From contig JAPMXV010000063.1 in assembly GCA_026936335.1 (NCBI GenBank), positions 161,578 through 225,577 of the forward strand: a stretch of 64,000 nt of DNA, given 5' to 3'. Within the stretch, counting starts at the first letter, position 1, and every line of letters starts with the position of its first letter. The notes beneath the pieces were generated by a model. The model worked only from the letters and a program-made list of their open reading frames with translations. It ran no database searches and had not been told where the DNA came from. The translations under genes were made by a program, and so were the position numbers. The stretch is from Mantamonas sphyraenae. Its lineage: Eukaryota > CRuMs > Mantamonadidae. Shown piece by piece: positions 23,042-31,876 of this stretch.

Positions 23042-24447
23042 ATGAACACATTGCGATTGTGCTGCCAACGCATTGCCCACACCATGGACGTCCGTCCCTT
23101 TCATCTCTTGTGCAAACACACACACCAGGCGTTGTGCCGGTGTCCAGAGGGGGCGTCTGCCAAGGAGCATGAGGCACGCGTGGAGAAGGAGAGTGCAGCC
23201 AACGCGCGGCTGCTGCGGCTGCTGGCCACCAACAGCACACGCGTGGCTCGCTTTGTACAGAACCAGGACTCTGGGGAGGAGCAAGAGTCGGCGCCGCGGG
23301 AGTTTGTCATGTTTGAGCCCAATCTGGAGGCGTACGTGTGCGAGCGGGTGCCGGGAGGGGATTGGGTCAGGATCAGCGCGTTGACACGGCCCACATACGC
23401 ACACGAACACACGCACACAGGACGCCTCCACCTGGCGCAAGTGAAGAGTATCCCGTGCCAAACATGACGCTGTCTGAAGCAGCCAAACAAACAAGCTTGG
23501 GCAGGCAGCCGCGGATCCCGTCGGGGTTCGAGCTGTTTGCGCGCGAGCTCGTGGAGCAGTTTGACGAGAAGGGCGCGGTGGCAGTGCGAAGCAAAGGACA
23601 AACAGAGGAACGACAGCAGTCGTCGTCGTCGTCGTCATCATCGTCGTCGTCGTCGTCGTCGTCGTCATCGTCATCGTCTGCGGCAGTTGTGGAAAGCGGG
23701 AGTGGAGACGACGCGGAAGACGCGTACCTGAGCGAGGAGGACCTGAGCGCGCAATGGATGGCGTTGAGCAAAGAGGTGCAGGAGGGATACACAGCACGTG
23801 CAAAGCTGCTGCAGTTGCAGGTGCAGCAGCAGGAGAAAGAGGCGCGAAGCGTGCTGGAACTTGCCAACTCGGGTCAGCTGGTGCCTCCGCCCGTGGAGCT
23901 GTCGCTGGAGCCACGAGCCACCAAGTTCAACCTGGCCATGAAGGCGGCGTCGAACAGGAGCAACAAGGAGGAACGGCTGCGCATGTACGAGGTGGTGGCC
24001 AAAGAATACTTTAGCAGCATTGACCAGGCCACGTACAATGCCATCAAGGTCAACGCCTCCCTCGACGTTTACCAGGAATATGAGGCCAAGTTCAACCAAG
24101 TGGCACGGGAGCTGCGAGGCAACGATCTGCTGGCCTTTGCTGTGCAATTCCCCACCGCTCGACCCTACCTGGCTTCCGTCGACGCCCGATATGCCCAGCA
24201 GCTGAAATCGCACCGCGAGAAGCTGGATGGCCTCAAGAAGCAGGCCAAACTCGGCTCGCTGGACCATGCAGGGGTCCAGTTTGTCATGCAGGGACCCACG
24301 CCGCAGAAACGCCAGCGCGAAGAGAGTGGCGGTGCTCAGGACGACGGCCAGATGGATGTGCAGGACACGAACGAGGCCTACGACCAAGCTGCCAAGAGGC
24401 AGCGTGTGGAAGAGAGCGAGGGTGTGGCCATGGCGCCGGCAATGTGA
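23042..24447 (+). CDS. HMG-box-like nuclear protein
   Basis: Two exons (23042–23331, 23421–24447) give 438 residues with the GTACGT donor and CACACACAG acceptor typical of the window. After the splice, RIPSGFELFARELVEQF and EEDLSAQWMALSKEVQEGYTARAK resemble the two halves of an HMG box, split by a poly-Ser run. The rest is helical (SLEPRATKFNLAMKA, LDVYQEYEAKFNQVAREL) with a basic/acidic tail containing two candidate nuclear signals (KRQR). I do not recognise an orthologue. The first 30 residues are Cys/His-rich and look like translated intron (they end in a CACACACACCAG stretch), so the true exon may start at 23129 with an upstream exon elsewhere. Confidence 0.55.
23617..23684 (+). repeat. 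TCG/TCA serine-codon run
   Basis: A near-perfect trinucleotide run encodes about 20 serines inside the HMG-box-like gene. Comparable serine runs occur in VPS35L, BuGZ, NUP35, DNAL1 and the Fanzor-like gene. Confidence 0.9.
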
Positions 24448-24595
24448 CGCGGTTTCTTGTTCATTCCTGCCGAGCCGATTCTTCATCTTCTTACTGCCGT
24501 TGCGCAAACAGCGCGCCGGCGTATGTCTGGTTCTGGATAGTTACCTTGTTGCGATATGTGATGCTTCTGTTGTTGTTTAACACGTACGTGCTGGC
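24448..24595. other. 3' flank of the Fanzor-like block
   Basis: 148 nt between the HMG-box-like stop and the ORF B stop. It is relatively AT-rich, with CTTCTTC and TTGTTG runs and the palindrome CACGTACGTG at about 24581–24590. I looked for a terminal repeat matching the 30151–30401 flank and saw none by eye. If a guide-RNA scaffold exists, the known arrangement for TnpB/Fanzor places it at this 3' end. Confidence 0.4.
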
Positions 24596-27500
24596 TCAAG
24601 TGGCCTTGTCCTTGCTCTTGGCCCATGTGAGGCTGGCTGGGCGAGTGCCACGATCCATCTGCGTAAGGAATGCAATCAGAATGTTCTCACACGCAGATGT
24701 GTCTCGATCCTTGATGATTGGCCAGCCTGATGCATGCTGAAGTGTCGCTAGCATGGCTGCACCTGCCGTTCGGTCGTTGTACGACACGCTGCAGGCGCAC
24801 TTGACGCTGCGACCAAACTTGTTGATGTTCGAGCCGACTTCAGCGACACCCTGGACCTCGTACCCGCAGTTGGAGCAGCACTTTGTTGTGCGGTGCTCGT
24901 TCACGAGGAAGACCGGGGAGCTGCGTGCCAGGTCGTCCCTCACCGCAGCGTCATTTGCACATCCGCGTCTCCAGCCCTGCGTGTTGCCCATCACATACAC
25001 AATCACGCCTGAGTTGTCACCTGGTTTGTTTCCCGACAGCTCCTTTGCGGCTCGTTCAACGTTTGACTGCAGCCTCTGTGTCTCCTTCATGCGGCTCAGG
25101 TTTACGATGATGCGTCGCTGCCGATCCTCCTCGCTGCCGTGAGAGCGCGTTTGGTGGCCCCGCTGGCCTGTCAGATGTTGTCTCTTGGCATGAGTGTGCA
25201 CAGGCACATTGACCGCTTCGGCGTACACTTGCGCACCCCTCATCGTGGACTCCAATGGTTTGCTGATTTGCCAGTGCGTTTTCCAGCTGCCCGTGTCCGC
25301 CGTGGCCACCACAATGCTCTCGAGGGCCTTCTTGTGATTCTGCAGCTCCTTGGTCGTGGGTGGTCGTGTTTGGCTTGGTTTGATGACGCCTGTGAATACG
25401 CTCGCTTGGGGTAGGCAGCGCACAAACCAACTGGGCAATAGTTCTTCCAGCTCCTTCGGCACCCCACATAGCACGCTCAACTTCACACAGAACTCCGCCA
25501 GTTTGCTCTTCGACCAGTTTGTGGGTACGTGGTGTGCAATCCATCCGAGAGAACGCGACTCAGGGAGCACGACGTCCGCGAGCGTCAGCCCAAACTTCTT
25601 CACCTGGGCCTTGGTCATCACCACGCCTGCGACATGGCTGTCATATCTGAGGATGCGTTTGACGGAACCACACACCTGCACAGTGCCGGTGGCGTGTGCG
25701 AGGACATGGCCAGGAAGTACACTCAGTTGAGGTAGCAACAACGCCGCGAGGGCCACACGGCGGTGCCAGAACGACGTGAGCTGGGCATCTTGCTCGTCGT
25801 CCACGTCGCCCTCATGTTCCTCTTCGTCCAGCTTGTGCATCGTTTGCGCCACCCAGGGAGCCGAACGATGCAGCGTTGCCGAGTGGGTCTCCAACCATTC
25901 CCTGGCCGGCTCGAGGCCATCTTTGGGAAGGGTGGACAGCGTGTGCAACAGAGTACTCGTGCCGACTTCTGTGGTATCGATATGCGACAGCAGCCGGTGG
26001 ATCAGTGATGGGGTGAAGTTCACGCATGAACAGAGAGGCCGCTCACTTGGCATACCACGGCTTCCTCCCTTTTTCAGTCTGTTGGAAATGTACTGTGCTG
26101 CATGGTTGGTCAGCTCGGTCCGAGGTGCGTCCATGGTGTTGGCGAAAAAAGTGCTCTTGGACACGCCCTTGCACACCAGCTTCTTGGCCAGGTTCCTCAC
26201 CCTCGAACCCAAGGCCTCGTCCATCTCGCTGTCTGTGATCCACTTGGTCACCTCGTCGGGAATGCCATCGTCCACACGCTGGTGTTTCTGGCCAGCTTCC
26301 GCTTCCGCGGGCTCTGGCGAGCCCGAATCCATCTCTGATTTCTCGCTGCGCTCCCGCTTGCGCTCGTTGTGCACGCCTGTGCGCGTCTTTTGCGATGTCT
26401 TGGAACGATGCCGTGTGCTCCGTGATGTCTTGCCCTTCTGTGTGTGCTTGGCTGCTTGCTTCTTGCGTTGTTTTGGTTTCCGGGGGGGGGGTTTGAACCA
26501 GAATCGCTTGAAGTCGTCACTGTGGCCCAGTGTGCGGCGCACGCGTCCCATCCCGACGCCATACACCTTGCAGATGGTCAGAATGTTTTGGTTCTTGGTC
26601 AGCTCAGAGTCAAAGCACCCGACAAGCGCGTCAAGGGCGATGTCGCGCTCGATCTTGCTGGCAATTCCAGCCACCACGCCGTCAAACTCGTTTGACACCT
26701 CGATTGACATCCAGGGTGCGAGTTTCAGCGCCATTGTCATCTCCTTCAGTTCACCCCTCTCCCCAAGGGCAGCCACGAGGCTCTCATGTGTCATCAACTC
26801 GTGAAGAAGGGGGTCCGCGTCATTCTCGTCGTCTTCGGACAACGATGACGATGATGATGACGACGACGACGATGATGATGATGACGACGACGACGACGAC
26901 GACTCCCTTGATGCGTATGAGCGTGTTCGTCGCTGTTGAAAAACATCCGGGACCAGCAATCGCATCGCGTCTTGATCCTCCGTGGCCACCTGCTGCCATG
27001 GCTGGGCGAAGCCTGGTTTGCACTCGATGGCCAACTCCTTGATGTCGCCCGTATGGAGGTCGGCCAGGGAGCCACCCAGCTTCTTGAACAGCTTCCGTTG
27101 CGTAGCAGGTTCGCTCAGAAGTCCCAAGGCGTAATTACCCTGGGCAGCATCTTGCAAGGCGCGCCTGATGAGGCCGATCCCCATGTTCAACAGCACGTTG
27201 AAGACGACCGCGCAACACTCCATGAACAGTTCAACAGACTTGTCATCAGCGAGCTGTTGAGCTGTGTACGGTTTTCGGCGTTTCTGCTTGCCTCTCGGGC
27301 GCAGCGTTACTGACTTCAATCCACCCGCATCGTCCAGTACATCAGCGGGTTCAGGAAGACCATTGACCAGACTGTGTGCCTGAGCGTACACAACGGCCCG
27401 TTGGATGCCCGCTTTTGCCTTCGCTTCTGCCTGCAGCAGCAATTCGTGCTGCTGATCTGATTTCTGCCTGGACACCTTTTCGCTCTCCAACTCGCGCACC

Positions 27501-29407
27501 AGCCCCTGAAGATGGTGCTCTTCCACCAGTTTCTTCGCTTTCATCTTGGATGAGCTGTCCATCTTGTCCTGTGTCAGCATACTCTTCAGCTCGAGCTGTG
27601 CCTCGTGCGCGGCCGCGTCAAACCAAAAAAAGCGAGCGGCAAGGTGCTCGTACAGCGCAATGCCCACGTCATCTTGCCTCATCTTCCTCGTGCAGCTCAC
27701 TTGCACGTATGGCAGGTCGTCCTGTGTGCGAAGTTCTTTGACCCGCACGCCTTTGAGAAGATGCCCGTGATCTCCCACACTCTCACGCATCCAGTCGAGC
27801 TCTGCTTCCATATCACCCTTGCTCATGCGCACGCAAAACGTTCCGTCTGCGATCTTCTCGCTGGCAACCACTCCTTGCGTGCTGCATTGTTGCGCTTGGA
27901 GCAGTTTGCGCGTGGTTTTCAGAGCTGTGTTCCTTTTCTTTGCCCGAGGGCCTTGAAAGCGGGAGGCGTCGACTGTAAACAGGATGCGGTGCAGTTCATC
28001 GTCCTCACGCGCACCCACGTGTGCCGCAATGCATACACCTGCGTCATCCCTAACCACCATGAGCTGCCCGAAAATCTGGATCGTGCGGCTCACCCGCAGC
28101 AACTGAAACTTCTTCAGCATGTCCGGCATAGTGGTGTGCTTTTCGTGATACAGCTGCGATCGACACCATCTGTAGAACGTCCATCGCTCCGTACTACCCA
28201 TTTCACTGAGCGCTTCCGAGAATGCTTCCACACCGGCATCTTGCGGTGGGCTGTCCAACTGCCCTCTTCGCTTGCCACGGAACACTGCCTGCAGACTGCA
28301 ACCAGTGTAGCGCGCGACATCATGCAGGTGTGCCCTCAGCCGCCTCTTTCCCGAGGACGAGAACTCCTCAAACCTCGCCCTCAGTTTTGACTCCTTCCGA
28401 GTCGTCGATGATGCAGCGCTCACAATGGTGTCCAAGCTGGTCACACGCACGATGTCAAACTCCTGGTCGCCGAAACACTGGGGCTCTGGCTGCTGGGGTG
28501 ATAGCACGAGTTGGCGGCGGCCGTCGATGAGTTCGTGCACGCCACAACAACGTAGCATAGCATGACTGTACGTGGACAGCTGGAACGTGTCGTCGTTGTT
28601 AGGAACGTGGTCTGTCAGATCCAGCAGTGTGCTTGCGGACGCCACAGCGTGTCGAGTGGCCTGCGAGAGAAAAGCTGCCGTGCCATTGGACCTTACGAAA
28701 AGTTTTGGTGCTGCAATGCCACTCAAGCTTCGACAGTGGTCCGAGTCTATGCCCACGTCCACCAACATGGCCGTGTTCTTGAACACAGCGAACACAACCG
28801 CTTGGAACGAATGCACCAACTGTTCAGCCTCCAGACCCTTGCCGGCATCCTCAAACGCTTTGGATGTCAAGCAAAGCACGCACTTTTCCTCCAGGCCACG
28901 CTGCACCTGCCCACGTACATCCCTTTCCACCTTTTTGCCTTTGCGCACCTTGTGCGAACCGAAGTCGTCCAGATCCACAAACCCGTCCATATCGACTTCC
29001 ACGAACGCATGTTTCAACGCAGACATGAATTTGACGTACAACTGCCTGTCTTTCCCCCTTGGGGTGTCTGTGTCATCAATCTTGCCGCGTGCAGCGACGA
29101 CCGAACGCAGCCACTCGACTGTGTGCGCAGGGTCCTTCGCGTGGACTAACAACGACATCATCTTGGCCACGGAGGGGTAGATCTCGGTTGCTACGACCAC
29201 CAGTGCGTGCTTGAACACCTCTTGCAACCGCGTGGCCATCTCCTCGACTGCTTTCACCAAGCGCTGGCCCCAAGCCTCGACTGTCCTCAACCGCTCGTCG
29301 TCACTTTTGGCATAGTGAAGCCGCGGAGGAAAGAAGAGGATCCCGTCTGTGGGCAACGTTGGTGTGAGTGCATTAGCCCAGGGAACGGCAAACGGGAAAA
29401 TGGTCAT
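24596..29407 (-). CDS. Fanzor/TnpB-like RNA-guided nuclease candidate, 1603 aa (ORF B)
   Basis: One uninterrupted frame of 1603 residues. The C-terminal 240 residues carry a TnpB/Fanzor core: RuvC-I candidate IVVATADTGSW (D1371); a strand VIVYVMGNTQG with no acidic residue where TnpB has its RuvC-II glutamate; NEHRTTKCCSNCG (E1504, first zinc pair C1511/C1514); a second pair KCAC (C1537/C1539); and IKDRDTSACENIL (D1567/D1569), a close match to the DRDxNAAxNIL RuvC-III motif. A glutamate moved next to the zinc finger is the rearranged catalytic site described for Fanzor proteins. The first about 1250 residues are mostly helical, with poly-Ser near 880 and a basic stretch near 1000; I cannot assign them. 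Known Fanzors are RNA-guided DNA nucleases encoded in eukaryotic mobile elements. Codon choice is visibly less biased than in neighbours. Start MTIFPFAV overlaps the stop of ORF A (ATGA). Confidence 0.75.
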   Translation of the reverse strand: MTIFPFAVPWANALTPTLPTDGILFFPPRLHYAKSDDERLRTVEAWGQRLVKAVEEMATRLQEVFKHALVVVATEIYPSVAKMMSLLVHAKDPAHTVEWLRSVVAARGKIDDTDTPRGKDRQLYVKFMSALKHAFVEVDMDGFVDLDDFGSHKVRKGKKVERDVRGQVQRGLEEKCVLCLTSKAFEDAGKGLEAEQLVHSFQAVVFAVFKNTAMLVDVGIDSDHCRSLSGIAAPKLFVRSNGTAAFLSQATRHAVASASTLLDLTDHVPNNDDTFQLSTYSHAMLRCCGVHELIDGRRQLVLSPQQPEPQCFGDQEFDIVRVTSLDTIVSAASSTTRKESKLRARFEEFSSSGKRRLRAHLHDVARYTGCSLQAVFRGKRRGQLDSPPQDAGVEAFSEALSEMGSTERWTFYRWCRSQLYHEKHTTMPDMLKKFQLLRVSRTIQIFGQLMVVRDDAGVCIAAHVGAREDDELHRILFTVDASRFQGPRAKKRNTALKTTRKLLQAQQCSTQGVVASEKIADGTFCVRMSKGDMEAELDWMRESVGDHGHLLKGVRVKELRTQDDLPYVQVSCTRKMRQDDVGIALYEHLAARFFWFDAAAHEAQLELKSMLTQDKMDSSSKMKAKKLVEEHHLQGLVRELESEKVSRQKSDQQHELLLQAEAKAKAGIQRAVVYAQAHSLVNGLPEPADVLDDAGGLKSVTLRPRGKQKRRKPYTAQQLADDKSVELFMECCAVVFNVLLNMGIGLIRRALQDAAQGNYALGLLSEPATQRKLFKKLGGSLADLHTGDIKELAIECKPGFAQPWQQVATEDQDAMRLLVPDVFQQRRTRSYASRESSSSSSSSSSSSSSSSSSSSLSEDDENDADPLLHELMTHESLVAALGERGELKEMTMALKLAPWMSIEVSNEFDGVVAGIASKIERDIALDALVGCFDSELTKNQNILTICKVYGVGMGRVRRTLGHSDDFKRFWFKPPPRKPKQRKKQAAKHTQKGKTSRSTRHRSKTSQKTRTGVHNERKRERSEKSEMDSGSPEPAEAEAGQKHQRVDDGIPDEVTKWITDSEMDEALGSRVRNLAKKLVCKGVSKSTFFANTMDAPRTELTNHAAQYISNRLKKGGSRGMPSERPLCSCVNFTPSLIHRLLSHIDTTEVGTSTLLHTLSTLPKDGLEPAREWLETHSATLHRSAPWVAQTMHKLDEEEHEGDVDDEQDAQLTSFWHRRVALAALLLPQLSVLPGHVLAHATGTVQVCGSVKRILRYDSHVAGVVMTKAQVKKFGLTLADVVLPESRSLGWIAHHVPTNWSKSKLAEFCVKLSVLCGVPKELEELLPSWFVRCLPQASVFTGVIKPSQTRPPTTKELQNHKKALESIVVATADTGSWKTHWQISKPLESTMRGAQVYAEAVNVPVHTHAKRQHLTGQRGHQTRSHGSEEDRQRRIIVNLSRMKETQRLQSNVERAAKELSGNKPGDNSGVIVYVMGNTQGWRRGCANDAAVRDDLARSSPVFLVNEHRTTKCCSNCGYEVQGVAEVGSNINKFGRSVKCACSVSYNDRTAGAAMLATLQHASGWPIIKDRDTSACENILIAFLTQMDRGTRPASLTWAKSKDKAT
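26838..26904 (-). repeat. serine-codon trinucleotide run in ORF B
   Basis: A run of GAC/GAT units on the plus strand encodes about 20 serines near residue 845 of the Fanzor-like ORF. It probably forms a flexible linker and is a likely site of length variation. Confidence 0.85.
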
Positions 29408-30150
29408 TGTGCCCTACAGAGAAACCCAAGGTCCACACCAATCACAGTCACGGCAATATCGGCATCGTTGTACTGAGTCTTGTATATGTCGTGCGAAACG
29501 GCTCCCTTGGCTGCCGTTTCCAGTTTGTCCAAGTACGTTGCCCCGGTCTTCAGCTGTGGACGCACCGCAACCCCACCAGCAGCGAGGCTCAATCCCCAAA
29601 GCCGCGACTTCTGCTTGTGCAACGTGCGCGGAGCGTCATCAAGGAACAATCCATCTTGCAGCATCGTCAGGTGCAGAAGGCCCTGTTCGTCCTCGTCGCG
29701 AGTGACAGAAACAACCGATGGATGCGACAGTGCGGCCTGCACCACGGTGTCCTCAACCGTTTCCGCCTTGCTGCTCTTCTTGTCCCCCGTGTCGGTGTCA
29801 CGCTCTTCCCTGATCGGGCACACACTCTCCAGATCTTTGCACAATTGCTTTAGGTCCTTTGCAGCCTCTTTGTACTCGTCGGGCAGGTGGCCAGCGAGTC
29901 TACGGGTAAATTCAACCACACGCATGCTCTCCAGGGACGTCGGGTTGCGGTTACAAGAGAGCTGCGTCTTGCACACCTTGTCGACGGCGTCCAGACCCTT
30001 GACGGCGGCATCTACTTCCTCTTCCGGCATGTCCGCATAGTGCAAACGAAGTCCAAGCACTGCGTTGTGCAGGCGCTCCGTGAGGCGAAGGCGCGATTTG
30101 CCCTTCCCTCGTTTGTTTCTGCTGTTTGAGCTCGAAGATGATGAAGACAT
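29404..30150 (-). CDS. ORF A upstream of the Fanzor-like ORF, ends in a RuvC-I-like motif
   Basis: This frame has 248 residues, starting [17 protein letters not shown] and then helical. It ends AVTVIGVDLGFLCRAQ, and its TGA shares ATG with ORF B (ATGA). VIGVDLG is the hydrophobic-D-x-G signature of an RNase H/RuvC first strand. ORF B opens with MTIFPFAV, which reads like the next strand of the same hairpin. The two frames are therefore probably one protein joined by a frameshift or an unresolved intron, or a stop-restart pair. The in-frame stop of ORF B's frame just upstream is part of CTCTGTAG, a possible acceptor, but I find no convincing donor in phase. No family was recognised for the first 230 residues. 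Codon choice resembles ORF B, not the flanking genes. Confidence 0.6.
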   Translation of the reverse strand: MSSSSSSSNSRNKRGKGKSRLRLTERLHNAVLGLRLHYADMPEEEVDAAVKGLDAVDKVCKTQLSCNRNPTSLESMRVVEFTRRLAGHLPDEYKEAAKDLKQLCKDLESVCPIREERDTDTGDKKSSKAETVEDTVVQAALSHPSVVSVTRDEDEQGLLHLTMLQDGLFLDDAPRTLHKQKSRLWGLSLAAGGVAVRPQLKTGATYLDKLETAAKGAVSHDIYKTQYNDADIAVTVIGVDLGFLCRAQ

Positions 30151-30401
30151 AGTCCAGGACAAGGGAAAGTAGTTGAAGAATCTCTGTCGTTCTCTCCTTG
30201 GGACCGTGCTTGCAATGCCCTCTTCCAAACCAATTTGGTGTGTCACGCCGCGCCCTCACATTGCCAAAGGAGGTTATCGTCGCTCGTGAAAGCACAGCAT
30301 GGAAATTGAACATGGTATATGTGCATGTGGATGGTGTCCTACGGACAAAAACTTCTTCATTGCCCCTCAATCGAAACGATTCGCTCAAACGAATCATCTT
30401 C
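30151..30401. other. 5' flank of ORF A / spacer to lipase
   Basis: 251 nt upstream of ORF A and downstream of the lipase stop. It has no open frame that I can support, is more AT-rich than the surroundings, and should contain the ORF A promoter. No inverted repeat to the other flank was seen. Confidence 0.4.
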
Positions 30402-31854
30402 TCACAGGCCATCGACAATGGAAAACACCTGTGCGTAGACGTCGTGCACCGCTTGCTTGCAAAAGAGAAAGTCCATGTGTTCGTAGGTGGGCACCTCAAA
30501 GAGCTGGAGGTTGGGCTTGGCCGGCTTGCCACCCGTGATGGCACGTACAACTGCAGCCGTGTCCGGCAGTGGGTCTTGTTCGCCGTAGAACAAAGCCATG
30601 GGCAGGTCGATGGTTGTGAGGTCGTAGGTGGGAGGCTCTGGGCTTCGGTAGGCGAGCATGTTTGCGTGCCTGCTGCCAAAGTCGTAGCGTGTGAACGAGC
30701 CCGACTGCATGAGCTGAAACCAATGGTGGACATTCTTGACAGAAGTGCCACTGTACAGGTGTGCGGCGTAGAGGTCCATGCGGGCCGGGTCGAGGTTGTG
30801 GCTGCGCCAGCCAAACAACACGCTGAAGGCCTTGCGGATGACCGCTGTGTACACTTTGCGAGGCAAAATACCACGGCAAAGACCGGCAGCAGACAACATG
30901 CGACGGTTGCCAAACAGGGCCGTCATCCAGTCCCAGGAAGCACCGGCCATTCTGTTGACCAGGGGATTGTGCAGCTCGTTGACGATGGCAGCTGGGGCCA
31001 TGGCCACAAAGAGGTCCACCTGCGCTGCCAGCTCAGGCATGGTGCTGAAAGCGGCGAATCCGAGCGATGTCCCCTGAGAGAAGCCCACATAGAGCAGGCG
31101 ACTGCCCCCGCTTGTTTCAAGCGCGTACTGCAGCATCTCCGGCAGATCAATCAGTGCCATCTCGTCCATGGAAAAGTCCCAGAACCGCTCGTCGTCGATG
31201 GAGAGAGTTTCATGCCTGCGGCTGCACTCGTTGCCGCGTGTGTTGCCTGCAATTGTCGCCAGCCCGCCGAAAACCCCCCGCCGAAGTCAGTTCTTTCTTC
31301 TCACGGGCCTCGCCCACGCGTTCATGTGTGAACGCGGGTGGGAAGAAAAACGTGGCAAACAGGCTCACTGTGTTTGTGTTTGTTCACACTCGGCACTTAC
31401 CCAGCCACACTTCGTGTCCGCGCTGGGCGAATTGGAACGCCAGCGACTCGCGGTTGCAGACCCAGGTGGCCGCGCTCTGGAAGCAGCCATGCTGCAGAAA
31501 CACCACGCGATGATGGTTGCGAGTCACATGCGCGGGGGGAAGAATGCGTTGCACTCCCAGCAGGTATCCGTCCGAGGTGCGCACTGTGTGCTCCTCGCAC
31601 TGGAAGCCCATTGCTTCCACCAGCTGGGCCACAGACAGGTCCAGCAACGACTCGACGCTGTTCTTGCTCCGTGAGCGCTTGTGTTGCCCTCTCCTCCTAC
31701 GCACACGTCCGTACAGAACGACCGCGTGTGTCAACAACGTCGTCACGGGCGTCCACACCGCCACATGGATGGCACGGAAGAGCAAGGCCACCACAAAGGC
31801 GGCGTATGTGCTGACCACATTGTGTAGCACTGTCAGCAAAGCCACCGTGCCCAT
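30402..31854 (-). CDS. acid-lipase-type AB-hydrolase, membrane-anchored
   Basis: Exons 31401–31854 and 30402–31246 give 432 residues. An N-terminal hydrophobic segment (STYAAFVVALLFRAIHVAVW) probably anchors or targets the protein. The lipase domain follows the gastric/lysosomal acid lipase pattern: VRTSDGYLLGVQRI, VVFLQHGCFQSAATWV, HEVWLGNTRGNECSRRH across the splice, ERFWDFSMDEMALIDLP and nucleophile elbow VGFSQGTS. A catalytic aspartate is likely in YGEQDPLPD and the histidine in PTYEHMDF. Members hydrolyse triglycerides and sterol esters in lysosomes or at membranes. The intron (31247–31400) joins G|GC, restoring the conserved WLGN.RGN motif, which confirms the splice. Confidence 0.9.
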
Positions 31855-31876
31855 GGCGTTTTGAAGAGAATTAGTT

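Noticed and set aside
28850..29407. A separate small gene at the start of ORF B
   Set aside because: The frame is continuous for 1603 residues with uniform codon use, so splitting it is not justified.
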